DNA of 64,000 nucleotides from the NCBI GenBank assembly GCA_037975125.1, contig CM075854.1, positions 66,943,761 through 67,007,760 of the forward strand. The letters run 5' to 3'. Of this stretch, positions 17,374-28,556 are shown one piece after another. Below the pieces are notes generated by a model. That model searched no databases. It was not told where the DNA came from and worked only from the letters and a program-made list of their open reading frames with translations. Numbering within the stretch: the first letter of the stretch is position 1; each line of letters starts with the position of its first letter. Both the position numbers and the translations under genes were made by a program. This stretch comes from Latrodectus hesperus. Taxonomy: Eukaryota > Arthropoda > Arachnida > Araneae > Theridiidae.

Positions 17374-19871
17374 GGCTTACAATTAAAATAATAAATAACA
17401 TAATAGCGATGTAAACTATGGTTGAAATATTTTAAATATATTTACAAAAGTCGTTTTAAAGTTGATTTCAATTATCAAATGGATCTTGAAAAAGAATTAT
17501 ATCGTTAAAATAATCGCAGTCAAGCTTACCATCTTAGTTTATTATAAATGTTTATTGTTTATTCAACAAAAATATTCTTTAAAATAATAGGAAAGTTTCA
17601 ATTGAAAATTGAATCAGTTTTTAACAGAAAATATTAATAACTTATAAATTGAGAAATGAGTTTTAAAAACTTGCAATTTCTCTCACGTGTAGGAAATTTA
17701 ACATAGAATTATGAAATGAAACAATGATCTATTATTTAAGGTGTCCAAAATGCAAAGCCTTTTTTTCCTTGTTATAGTACAGCTCTAATATATGTTTAAT
17801 ATAATATATAAAAACAATTTAGAAATTTAATTAAGTTTAATTTAATTATATTTACCGAAATTAAAGTATATACATCTGATGAAATTTCTTGAATAAAAAT
17901 AATAATTTGATAAAAATAAGTTTAAATAAATTGAACTATAATTTCAATTCCTTCTTAATAGATTTTTTTCTTTATCTTCAAATTGTTGGCTATAAACTTT
18001 TAAACATATGAGAATAAAATCTAATATAACCAGAATCTAATGATGTGTATCAGTCTATTGCTCATAAAACACAAATGTGGTTTTCCTTCTTGATAAAGTG
18101 TTTTCACCTCTAGGGTAATTTGTGGATTAAGAGTTTATTAACTCTAACTGGCACTTTGCAATCAAGGAATTAATAACCTTCTGTTTTTAATTGATAATCT
18201 GCTATTTCTAATGAACACTTAAGTAATTTTTCTTTTGAAAACTATGAAGTAATTCTTGATAATATTTTCCTTTGAAGTGATGAAGTTATTTATTCACCGC
18301 ATTTCCCGAGAGACAAAAACATTTCTTACATTTTTATAAATACCTTAACACTCGTAAAGTAAGAGTAAATTGCTTAAAAGCATCCCGTATTTCCCTTCCT
18401 TAATTAAAGTAAAAATTTTAAGGAGAGTTCTTAAGTAATAGAAATTTCATTCATAACAACTTCCTTAAATACATTAGGTCTGAGAAAATGTGTTTCTAAT
18501 CTATGCAATTCTCGCAAATATGGCATGTTATCATTTCCCTGATATTCTCATGTAGTATTTCCTGATTGGTACTACTCATGTAATATTTGATGATAAATAT
18601 ACTATCTAGTTGTATCAATACCTTCTAATTAATTCTCATTTTACATTAAAAAGCTAATGCCTAATATATGCAATTCTCGATATAAAAGGTCTCTCCGTAA
18701 ATTTCACATAAGTTTCTTGCAATTAATCTAAGGATTGATATGAATATATCACCTGATTGAAAACAAATTTCAAATGGAATGTACAGTTTTAAAAAACGAC
18801 GCTATTTCAGTCATGTTCAGAAGAGTTTAGTTACGATACATTAATTTTTGCTTGCTTTATATGCAATTGAATATGGGAGCATAAAAGTGTATTATAAGAA
18901 TTTAATGATTTTTCCTTTTCTAGTAAAGGTAATGTAGCAGATAAACAAAAAAATGCTTATGGTGAAGATTTTCTATTGATAAAAAAATGTTTGGAAGTAA
19001 TTTTTTGTGTTTAAAACACATGATATCAACCTACAAGGTCACAACATAAGTCTTCCCTCACAGATTGAGGTCAGATTAAGATATCAATTGAAAATAACCC
19101 CTATTAACTTTTCTTATAAAGTATCATAAGCATAAGAAATATAAAAATTTACCATTTATGATCATTTTTTGGAACTAGGTTATAAAGGACCTGTGATATA
19201 TAGGTTTCTTAAAGTTTAACGGAGGAAAATGTTATTCGAATGCATTTCGATTTGCACTATATTTGCAACAAAGATAATATCATTGGAGTCAGAGCTGTGA
19301 TGAATAATGAAATATTTATATATGCATTTATGTGAGTGTGTGAGTATGTTACCGTTAAAGTGTATAATACAGATTGTTCAGTAATATTTAATTTCCTAGG
19401 CATTTCAAGAAATAATCAGACAAGTCAGTTAAAATATATAATTGATGAAATTTTCATACTTTTCCTTGTTATTCTATGAAAATAAATCATTGTCCGATAA
19501 TGTGAAAAATATGCAATTTCAAAGTTATTTTTGATTATAAACATCTGAAATTTTTCAAAAAATACATTTTATGCCTATTGTAGATAATGTATTGAAAATA
19601 GGTTGCAAAATATTTGCTAATAATCCAAAATATAAAAAGCTAACATAAATACATTGTAAAAGCAACTGAATGAAGCTTACACACACGAACGCCATGCAAA
19701 ATAATTTTAAGTGTCTCAAGGCTGACTGAAAGCATCTATAATTAGTTTTAAAAAAATATTTTAGAGTCGTATATCATACTTTAATGACCAAATAATCATT
19801 ATCCTATTGAATATCTAGTCATCCTAGGAAATAATGGATTTTACACTTTAATGTTAAAATAAATGCACACA

Positions 19872-19874
<3 letters not shown>
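17374..19874. other. AT-rich sequence without recognised gene
   Basis: AT-rich DNA. I see no coding region, RNA gene or mobile-element boundary. Between about 18050 and 18500 the sequence is slightly less AT-biased but yields no readable frame. Confidence 0.55.

Positions 19875-19912
<38 letters not shown>
19875..19912. repeat. (AT)n microsatellite
   Basis: Uninterrupted AT run of 38 bases, preceded by a short CACACACGC stretch. Confidence 0.95.
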
Positions 19913-19915
<3 letters not shown>

Positions 19916-21765
19916 TTATTCTTCAAATATTGTTTCCCAAATAAACTTCCTTTTAAGATTTCAGAACATACTATTTTTTTCAATCAGAATTACAAAAGAT
20001 GAATTTTCCACAAGCTACATAATCCTTTTAACTTTTGAAAACGGGAAGCTTTTGCTTCAAAGATTTTCAGTTAAATATAAAACTGCAAATAATCTTCTTG
20101 AAAAGTCAATATATATTTCCAGAATATATACAATAATACTAAGTTATTTTACAATATAGAGGTAATGAAGAAAGGAAACCAGTAATTGGTAGTTAAAAGA
20201 ATTTATAATCAATATCTCTCCATAAGCAATTTTCACTCAAGGAAATAATCTATACAACTTAGGGCCAAGAAATTAATTATAAGAGTTTATAACTTGAAGA
20301 GTATGCTATGCAAATCCTATGCTACTAACATAAGTGGATAAATAATATAAGCACATAAGTGGGTAAACTAACTGAATTACTATCTTCAAAGGATCCTAAG
20401 TTTTCTTTTTTTAACTTCTTGATTAAGTTTTATATTTGTATTTTCTTTTTTAACTCTGGTACAATGGTTTTCACGAATATTTTCTGCTTGCAAATAATGT
20501 TTGAATTCAAATAAAATGTCTTTCTTGAGTGAAAAACACATTTTTACTCCCTTTTTTAATTCTCATTTAAGAATATTTTACTTTTGTGATTTTTGATTTA
20601 CATAAATTACTTTTACATTTTTTTCCCAACTGATCATCAAACACCTGTCAAAAAATTTATGACCTTATGATAAGTAATTAATAACTTTGGCTTTGAAATA
20701 TTTTTTTTGAACTTTTTACTTTATTTATAAGCATATATTGGAAAATATGTTTTAAAATAATATATTTAATAATTTATATTCTTATTATAAATATTTTATT
20801 GCTTTGGATTTGAAGCAATTTTTTAAGCACTTTGGTTTTTGTATCAGAATATATTTTTAAATAAAGCTTCTAAACACCATTTTTAAAATTCGTGAATAAT
20901 GTAACCATTTAACCAAATAACATAAAATTAACATTAAAGGTTACATTATTTTCTATTGCACACTTCTGAAATTTTCATGATTAAATAATACATTTGATAA
21001 TATTTAACTATAATTATGAGTTTCAGCTAACACAAATAACAGTTTCTAATTGTATTTTGATCCCTTTTAAATATCAATTGGATTTGAACAATATTATACA
21101 GTTTATTAAAAGTCAAAAATTAGGATTATATAACTTAATGATCCGATACTTTTATTGGGATAATGAGAATGGGTGTAATGGGAATTCATCATAGAGATTG
21201 ATCATTTTTCTCTGAAATAGGATTTAATTTATTCAAGGTATCAATGCAACGATAAAGTTCGTAATTAGCTCAAAGAGAAATTACCGTAAATATATTTTAA
21301 TGAAGATTTTCTGAGTTAAATGGAAGTTGATAGGGTAACCGTAACAACGTTAAAAGTAATAAATATGCTTAATAAGCTACGATTAATGAAAGTTAAAGAT
21401 ATCTCTGAAAATGCATAAGTATTCATTTTCAATAGATATCATATAGGATAACTTCCATAATGCCAAATAAAGAGTATTTTCTAATTTAATCAGAAAGAAA
21501 GATAAAAAATCACATATAAAGTAAGACTTCTTTTATTTTCAGCTTTTTACCAATAAAACATTCCCATCAATGAAAAGGAAATTTTTTTCATGAGTTTTTG
21601 TATAAATATATTTGGATTTTAATTATATGATGAAGGTCATGAATTATAAATCAAACTTCAGAAAGTAATTTTATTTCAAATAATAAAAATACTCAACTTG
21701 GAAATTAGGAATAACTTATAAAAACTAATCTTAAATAACCGATATATTTTATTAGATTTTTTTTC
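19913..21765. other. AT-rich sequence without recognised gene
   Basis: AT-rich. The frame running out of the microsatellite (to 20159) and the frame at 20994-21194 have no recognisable domain. I treat them as chance frames. Confidence 0.55.
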
Positions 21766-22059
21766 CAGCGGCGGGCACTTGGGTGACGAACAGTATGCAA
21801 TAACAAAGGCACTTGTGAACCAAGTCACGAAGACGAGTAGCGTTGCTCGCGCCAAACCACCACAAACTCGTTTATAAGGTGGACCAGGTTCATACAACAT
21901 CACTGAAGAAAGGACAGAGAAACACAGAGAAAACAGCGAAAGAAAGTAGGTAGTCAACAGAACGTAGAAATGATAAATCAACCATGCACGAACTTGGATT
22001 CGAACCCGGGATCCAAAGCTCAGAAGTCGAGAGCGCTAAAAAGTCAGCCATTGGTCGGC
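21766..22059 (-). mobile_element. tRNA-derived SINE, family A, copy 2
   Basis: On the minus strand a tRNA-like head starts near 22059 (box-A-like TGGCTGAC region at about 22041-22052). Box B GGTTCGAATCC is at 21996-22006. The body matches family A copies 1 and 3, including the run reading as GPPYKRVCGG in one frame. The 3' part (around 21766-21800) carries GTTCGTCACCCAAGTG, also seen at the 3' end of copy 3, so this copy reaches nearly to the family's 3' end. Confidence 0.85.
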
Positions 22060-22883
22060 ATATTTTGTCAGATAATACGTAATACTTTACTGTACATATA
22101 CGAATATTTAATATTAAATTTTATTGTGAATTATAACCATAATATTCAATAAAGCAAAAATAAATTAATTAAAAATAATTATTTTAATGTATATTTAATT
22201 GTTTTTAATTCTTATCAATTAAAAATGTTTTAACACTTATCCAATTATTATTTCATTGTATACGTTGACTGGTGCGGGGTTTATTATAATTCCTATATGT
22301 AACTATATACATATTCATGAGAATCTTCTTCCTAACTTGAAATTTTTTATTTAATATTTATATATTTCTATGTTATTTACTAAATTTCTTTTCAGGTTAT
22401 TATCAGGTATGAGAACGTATAAATAAATTAAATTTTATTAATCACTAAATGCTTATTTAATGATTTTCCAATGGAAGTGTTTCCATGTGGCCTTATTTTT
22501 CAGTTAGTTAAAGCATTCTCTTGTCAATGGATTCAATAACTTTCCTGACAAATATAAAAGACGAAGAGAAACTTCAAAAATATTATATCAATTAAATGAA
22601 ACTATATTCATTTCTACATGAATTATTTCAGTTTAATACACTTTACATATCTTTACACTCCATTATCTTAATAGTTTCCAATGTATATATTTTTTAAAAC
22701 ATAATACTTTACGAACTACTTAGACAACGTAATGTTAGATTCTCCTTTTAATATCTCAATAAGTTTAATAGAGCATTGAATAATTGTGAAAAATGAATAA
22801 TTAATGTTATATTCTTGTACAAAATAACAAATTTAAGGTCAAAAATAATTTTACAGAGTTAAAATTAAGCAAAGTATTTATAA

Positions 22884-22886
<3 letters not shown>
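22060..22886. other. AT-rich sequence without recognised gene
   Basis: AT-rich DNA; nothing supported. Confidence 0.55.

Positions 22887-22975
<89 letters not shown>
22887..22975. repeat. (AT)n microsatellite
   Basis: Uninterrupted TA run of 89 bases. The Tyr-Ile repeat peptide on the minus strand is an artefact. Confidence 0.97.
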
Positions 22976-22977
<2 letters not shown>

Positions 22978-23829
22978 TTCAATGCATATTGATTTTTTCA
23001 AAAGTGCGAAAAATGTAAATATATTCACTTAAGACTACCCCTAAAAAATTCCATCGATTGAATTATATTGGCTTCTGTTGTCCTCAATTTCTTCAGACTA
23101 CTGATTTAATGGAATATGAAAACGGGATTTTTAAAAATACTCTTTCTATTCAAAAGTATTTAAAATAGCTCTTTCTACGAAAATAAAATTTCAGAACTTT
23201 GAATAAGCTTTTAGTTATTTTTCCACGTTGCTTGCTTTTGATGAAAAATTTGCATAAATCAACAGGAAATAAAATTATGTTTTAGCAAACTTCGAATGCG
23301 CGTTTATTGCTATTTGCATTTCTGAAGTCATTAAAAATATTACAAAATCTCTTTCGTGATATATATTAGAGTAAAGATTTTACTACTGAATTTAAATTAT
23401 TCAGCAAATATATAACTTAGCTTACTTTTATTTGCAAACTTTATGTTATAATCTATTTTTTAAAGAAACCAAATAAATATATTTGATTACGAAACTGTTA
23501 TCAAATTATGGCTATATTTATAAATAATGTATCTCAAGGAAGGTTAAATTGTTGAAAATATCATGATACAATAAAGGCCATTAAAATTGCAGCAAGAAAG
23601 GTCAAAATATTAAGATCACTTTATAAAATGAAGAGTTTCAATATGCAAATTATTACCATTTTACATATTTAAACGACACTGGAAAGATAAACGACATTTA
23701 AAGTAAAATGTAAAATAAAGGATGTGCTAGGTGTTTTCATCAGTAAATCACTTTGTGAGTTTGGAGTTCCTTCAAATATCATATTATGCCTTGAATAAGA
23801 ATAAGAAATGCTTGCCAGTAAATGAATGA
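22976..23829. other. AT-rich sequence without recognised gene
   Basis: AT-rich DNA with no supported feature. Confidence 0.55.
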
Positions 23830-23945
23830 GGAAATGGAAATAGAATCAATTCCTGGATATCCAATGCCTGGATATCAATTCCTAAATATCCAATCCAATG
23901 GAAATAGAATAAAACAGAATTCAATGGAAATAGAATCAATTCCTA
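23830..23945 (+). repeat. Short degenerate tandem/direct repeat
   Basis: The word AATGGAAATAGAAT occurs three times (from about 23833, 23896 and 23923). Two of these are followed by CAATTCCT. Between them a second word, CCTGGATATC, is duplicated and a third related copy reads CCTAAATATC. This looks like a young local duplication (mini-satellite seed). The open frame crossing it (23822-24022) inherits the repetition and is not convincing as a gene. Confidence 0.65.
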
Positions 23946-24239
23946 ACAACAATGTGGTTTATCGTTGCCTGATACTGCCACTCACCGTCTGTAAAATTCA
24001 AACCAGTGGTATTTGTATATAGAAAAGATGATTTCTAAGATTCATATTAATAGACATGAAAATTCTCCCTCCGTAACGAACACCTGAAAGGATAGATATT
24101 TTGTAAGATCAGTCTTGCAAAACCATACAACCGCATAACTGTCAATTGTCAGGAAAAGATATTGTTACTATATTTATAGTACTCAGTCATATAGTACAAT
24201 GACGTATGAAATTGCTCAGTGAACGGTATAACAACCTTA

Positions 24240-24640
24240 GGCTGCTTTCAAGATTTTCAATGTTCATTGAGAAATATGCCTTCCAGGACTATTTTTTATT
24301 TATCTTCGAGGCTAGTGAAATACCATTTTTCAATGGGATGATGCAAGTGCACATATTTCACGTCGTATTCTTATTTTTTGCAATATAAAGGATATTCGAT
24401 TGTTATCCTGGTTATTAGGGTGTTCAAATCTCTCCCCAGCTGAAATCTTTTGTTTATGGGCTGCTGAGACTGGCCCTCCACCTCTCCCCAGCAAAAGGAT
24501 TGAAGACTTGTGGCATAGGTTTATTTGAGGCATCGTTTAAAGAGTTGACAGTCTCTGTCAACTAAGCCTAGTTTGACTCCATTCCTAAGCGGGTAGTGGT
24601 TATTTTAGTTGTCAGCTGCACCGACAGTTTTAGTTAATTT
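24240..24640 (+). pseudogene. Tc1-like transposase relic, C-terminal catalytic part
   Basis: The plus-strand frame through 24301-24460 reads YLRG, two stops, then NTIFQWDDASAH, continuing to LLSWLLGCSNLSPAE. This parallels YLRGLPNALFQQDNARPH and LLPW...SPDLSPIE of the better preserved Tc1 copy at 52.3-53.3 kb. Taking the first Asp of WDD (24337-24339) as the second catalytic residue, the Glu of SPAE lies exactly 34 residues further on, the DD34E spacing of Tc1 transposases. After further stops (in the region LWHRFI), a shifted frame gives FDSIPKR and ends at TAG 24631-24633, aligned with the family C-terminus FDSMPR. The N-terminal half is not recognisable. It is an old, non-functional remnant. 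Confidence 0.7.
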
Positions 24641-24909
24641 CATTTTCCTGTAATCCTCAAAATTATTTGAAGTTTAGTCCTTCTTTCCTCATGCCATAAT
24701 GTTTACTTAGTATCTTCTTATAATTGCTTCCCTTGGTAGAGCTGCAGTCTTTATGACTAGCAGTATGTATAATTGTCTTGACTATATAATAGCAGTAAGA
24801 TTTCTTAAAAGGAATTTTGGGGATCTCTTTTTGCTTCGTAGAGTGTATTAAATATTTAATCAAAATATTCCGATATAATAATAAAATATTCCAATTAATC
24901 AAAATATTC

Positions 24910-26099
24910 CGAAGTCTTTAGGAACGGCTCTCCATTCCCTGTCAAGCATTTGCCACAGTGCGCCTTCTAAAGGAGGTAGGGGCAGGGTCTGAAAATGGCG
25001 TCAAATCATATTCCAACAGTGTATTCGTTTGATGAGAGATCACACAAGCACGGTGGATAAGGCAAAACCTGTACATCTTGCATGATATGTTGCCTTATGC
25101 GAGCAATGCGCGGTCTGGCATTATCCTGCTGATAAAGGAGATTGGGCACCCCCTGAAGGTAGAAGAGTGTCACCACATAATCTACGTAACGTTGTGCTGC
25201 CATAGTGACATGAATACGAACTAGAGGTAGCCTGTAATCATACGCAATAGCTCCCAAAACTATGATGCCGCTTTGTCATGTGGTGGGGTGTCCCACAATT
25301 GCTGCAGGATTGGATCTGTATTCATGTAGACGCAAAACTTGTACGCGGTGACTATCACTGGAGATGCAGAAGCGTGGCTCATCTGAGAAGGCGATTCTGT
25401 GCCACTCCGTCGTCCACATCACTCTAATATAATACCATTCCAGACATAGGAATCTATGCTGTGGTTTCAGTACCAGTCTTCTTAACGGACGCCATGAGTG
25501 CCGGCCACTGGCAATCAAACGACAGCAAATGATTCTGATTGATATGGGAGCACCCATGATGTCTAGCACATGCTGCAGAATTTCGGTAGACGTGCTTTAC
25601 AGGACCACCACCACCTTCCATTGAATGCATATATTCAAGCGTGTTGACTTATCTCTGGCTGCACCGGCACTCCACAAACGTCCCGTAGTTCCGTGTTCCA
25701 AACTTCTTCACCATAACCGGTGCAATGTTGAAGCGTTCAAATGTCTATCAGCTGTGGTTTGCCGTAAGGACCAACTGCCTTTCTCATTTCGATCACTTTG
25801 CTCCTCGTAAACTCGTCTATCTGCAGGAACTGACTCCGCCGACGATGGCTTGGATTTCTTTGCAACTGCATGCGTCTTTTGCGACAAGAACAAACTTTCA
25901 ACAATAATTTTTTAAATAGCAATAGCATCCCGAATATTGCCCACTCTACCGGTTCCTCACCTTGTATCTTATCCTACGTTGGCTGGAGAGTTGGGCATTT
26001 CACATCATATGCATAACTTGGTAACGTGCTTCTACCCTGAAATCTGCATAATTTTCTGGGCACTCCTTCTTGGTGTTACATTTTCAGTACTGGGCAGTG
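24910..26099 (-). mobile_element. Tc1-like element, 3'-truncated, minus strand
   Basis: The outer (5') end is at 26099. On the minus strand it starts CACTGCCCAGTACTG and is followed on the plus strand by TA (26100-26101), as expected for a Tc1 terminus at a TA target. A leader of about 160 bases precedes the transposase relic. The opposite end is missing: homology stops near 24910, where AAATATTCC words begin, so no second inverted repeat is present. The element lies tail to tail with the other relic at 24240-24640 and belongs to a different lineage judged by motifs and spacing. Confidence 0.7.
24925..25900 (-). pseudogene. Tc1-like transposase pseudogene
   Basis: Minus-strand pieces lie in the order expected of a Tc1 transposase. 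An N-terminal helix-turn-helix-like start is at about 25737-25890 (LQIDEFTRSKVIEMRKA). The central part at 25276-25569 includes GAPISIRII and the first catalytic Asp in AFSDEPRF (codon about 25381-25383). After a frameshift, 25006-25257 continues with GAIAYD, then QQDNARPR (second Asp) and SSNE (third acidic residue). A further shift leads to LWQMLDREWRAVPKDF near 24930-24980. The spacing between the second Asp and the Glu is 32 residues here, against 34 in the copies at 24.3 and 52.3 kb. At least two frameshifts, internal stops and the missing C-terminal end make it inactive. Confidence 0.75.
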
Positions 26100-26101
26100 T
26101 A

Positions 26102-26600
26102 TTATATATATATTTTAATATATAGTATTAAAAAGTAATTTGAAATACTTTTTCAGAAAAATTTTAAAAATAGAATGTATATAAATTATCTGAAATATTT
26201 ATGCTTAGTATTTAACATAAGTAACTTTTCAATAAATACATTTATTAAAATTAAATAAGTACAACAGACTCATTTTTTTGCATTTGAATGCAAAAACTTA
26301 AGACATTTGACAGTTAAGAAGCAGAATCATATAGAAATACTTAATAACAAACATGCATAGCACTTCAAAAAAGGTTTTCGAAATTAACTGATATTTCGAT
26401 TATATATTAATATACTATATAATTACACCAATTATATATATTAATTACACCAATATTAGTTATTTATTTAAATTTAGAATTAAAAATGTTGCTTAATACT
26501 GAAAGCTTCTGTCACAAGATGTTGGCTTACATTTTTTCACGTTCCTCTTACCTTGAAAATAATTTCATTTATGCTATACTAGTGATATGCAGTACTAATT
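26102..26600. other. AT-rich sequence without recognised gene
   Basis: AT-rich DNA with a duplicated TATATATTAATTACACCAAT-type word near 26410-26455. Nothing else is supported. Confidence 0.5.
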
Positions 26601-26627
26601 TAAATCTGACGAAACGCTAACATTAAG

Positions 26628-26819
26628 ATGGGGGAAAACAACTTTAAACACCCTAACATACAGGATGACCAGTTTGATGATACAAATGATGCATTAAATA
26701 TTTCAATAAGGTTAAATGAGATCAATTTCCTGGTAATGAAGGACGCATTTGCTCGTCGAAGAATCATTGAATCAACTTCATTTAGAAAGAAACACTTTCA
26801 TCTTGTTTCAAAATAACTA
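26628..26819 (+). CDS. Possible small ORF or exon, unidentified
   Basis: A 62-codon open frame starting at ATG 26628 (context AAGATGG) encodes a hydrophilic, charged peptide with a composition unlike the Phe/Ile/Tyr-rich chance frames around it. It starts MGENNFKHPNIQDDQFDD and includes the basic run KDAFARRRIIE. I recognise no domain. It could be a short exon, the remnant of one, or chance. There is no signal peptide, no obvious donor site before the stop, and no neighbouring exon that I can link to it. Confidence 0.2.
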
Positions 26820-28454
26820 TCACAGTTAACAATTGTAAAGTAACTTTGCTAATCAAGAATATTACAAACATTCACCTAAAATTTACCCTTAGTTTGAATT
26901 GTAGCGGTATTTTAAGAACACATTTATTTTTTTAAATGTTGATTACTACAAGAAAGATACTAGTTAATCTATAGTTTATAGGTTTTATCATCGGTTATAA
27001 GTTTAAATCGGTAACTTTTTTTGAAAGTTATCTTAAAACTCTTATTCAATACCAAAAGAATTTGAGAATATATATCCCGACCACAGAATACCTAAAATTT
27101 CTGTACTTTTACAATGCCACTCATATTACAAATATGATAGAGCAATACCATTTTTTACTATTAGGACCCATATCCTAATAAGCGTCAAAATTCCTTTCTC
27201 GAAAAAGAAATAAGAGAGAAGAGTATAAGCCATAATTCAAATTGCAACCTTAAATAAAGGTAACCAAAACAATAATTAAATAGAAACAGAAATGCAGATC
27301 ATCATTAAGATAAAATTGTAAAGTAGTTGATTATAAAAACAAATTACATTAAACTAACAGAAAGAATACGATAATATATATGAAATTAACTGCAAAATTT
27401 AGAAAAATAAAAGCAAAGAGTTGATTTTTTTGATTTCTTTTCCTTTTTCCATATAAATATATTTTAAGCTTATATTCATTTGCATGGTAAGAGAAAAGAC
27501 CAGACATATAAAGAAAGGCAGTGTATTGTTTTATAAAATTATGGGGCACTTTTAAATAAGTGCAGTATTAGCTTTATAGAATGTTAAAATAGTTATGTAC
27601 AAAAAAAATTATCGAAAAAATGATTAAATCGTGAAAAGCAGTGAATTTATTAAATCTCATTAGATCAGAGGTTTCTTGAAAACACTTTTGGACATTAAGA
27701 AATATTTGAGTAAGCAATATAATGAATGTCATAATCTATTAATTTATTAAAATGACAATAGCTGAATTACCTATACAATTTGTAAATGAGAATTTTAGAA
27801 CTATTATCAACAAGTAGATACTTGCAGTATGAAAATTCCTATATATTCATTAGAAATGATTGTTTACGAAAATTTTAAATTATTATAATATTGGATTTCC
27901 AGGAGAAATTAAAGAAAGAAAGTTAAAGAATGGTATAAAATATTTTTATTCATAAATGTTTTGATATATTAAGTAATATTTTGGAAAGAACATACCTAAT
28001 CGATAATTCTGTTTCATTTTTTTAAACATTTAAGTTTTAGCATTAAGTATTGTAAATACGGAAGGATTGTAATATATTAATGTTCTAAGTTTTGATATAA
28101 TGGTTACTACTGAAGGAAATTATTTTTACTTTAGTTTTTTTATCGGAAATGTTTACAATTTTCAGATCCAAACTGTTCTATTTTTATTTTTTCGTAAAAT
28201 TCTTTTTTTTAACAAAATTCTATAAAAAATCTGATGGCAAAGGCATGAAATTTACTATCGATTTAAAATATGATAAAAATTCTCTATATTATTAACAGAG
28301 GAACACCTTGAATCAATATACTAAAAGATATTCTATTGCACAATATTTCTTTCTGTATGAATATGGTTATAATACATAATCATCGAGTTTTCTTAGAATA
28401 AACATTATTTAGGATTTTCAATAAGTTCACAATAAAATGCATCATTTCTAACAT

Positions 28455-28458
<4 letters not shown>
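26820..28458. other. AT-rich sequence without recognised gene
   Basis: AT-rich DNA. The minus-strand frame at 27349-27549 has no recognisable domain. No supported features. Confidence 0.55.
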
Positions 28459-28521
<63 letters not shown>

Positions 28522-28556
28522 GTGTGTATGCGTGTGTATGTATGTGTTAAGTGTGT
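28459..28556. repeat. (TA)n microsatellite grading into (TG)-rich tract
   Basis: A pure TA run of 60 bases (28459-28518) followed by an imperfect TG/TATG-rich tract to about 28556. Peptides with Tyr-Ile repeats on both strands are artefacts. Confidence 0.95.

Noticed and set aside
21676..21981. Protein gene shared by 12.8, 21.7 and 41.8 kb
   Set aside because: All three frames lie within copies of SINE family A. Nucleotide conservation of the repeat explains the similarity.
24330..24533. Minus-strand 67-codon frame
   Set aside because: It is the antisense shadow of the plus-strand Tc1 transposase relic (DD34E motifs).
25625..25907. Plus-strand frames opposite 25.6-25.9 kb
   Set aside because: Antisense shadows of the minus-strand Tc1 transposase pseudogene.
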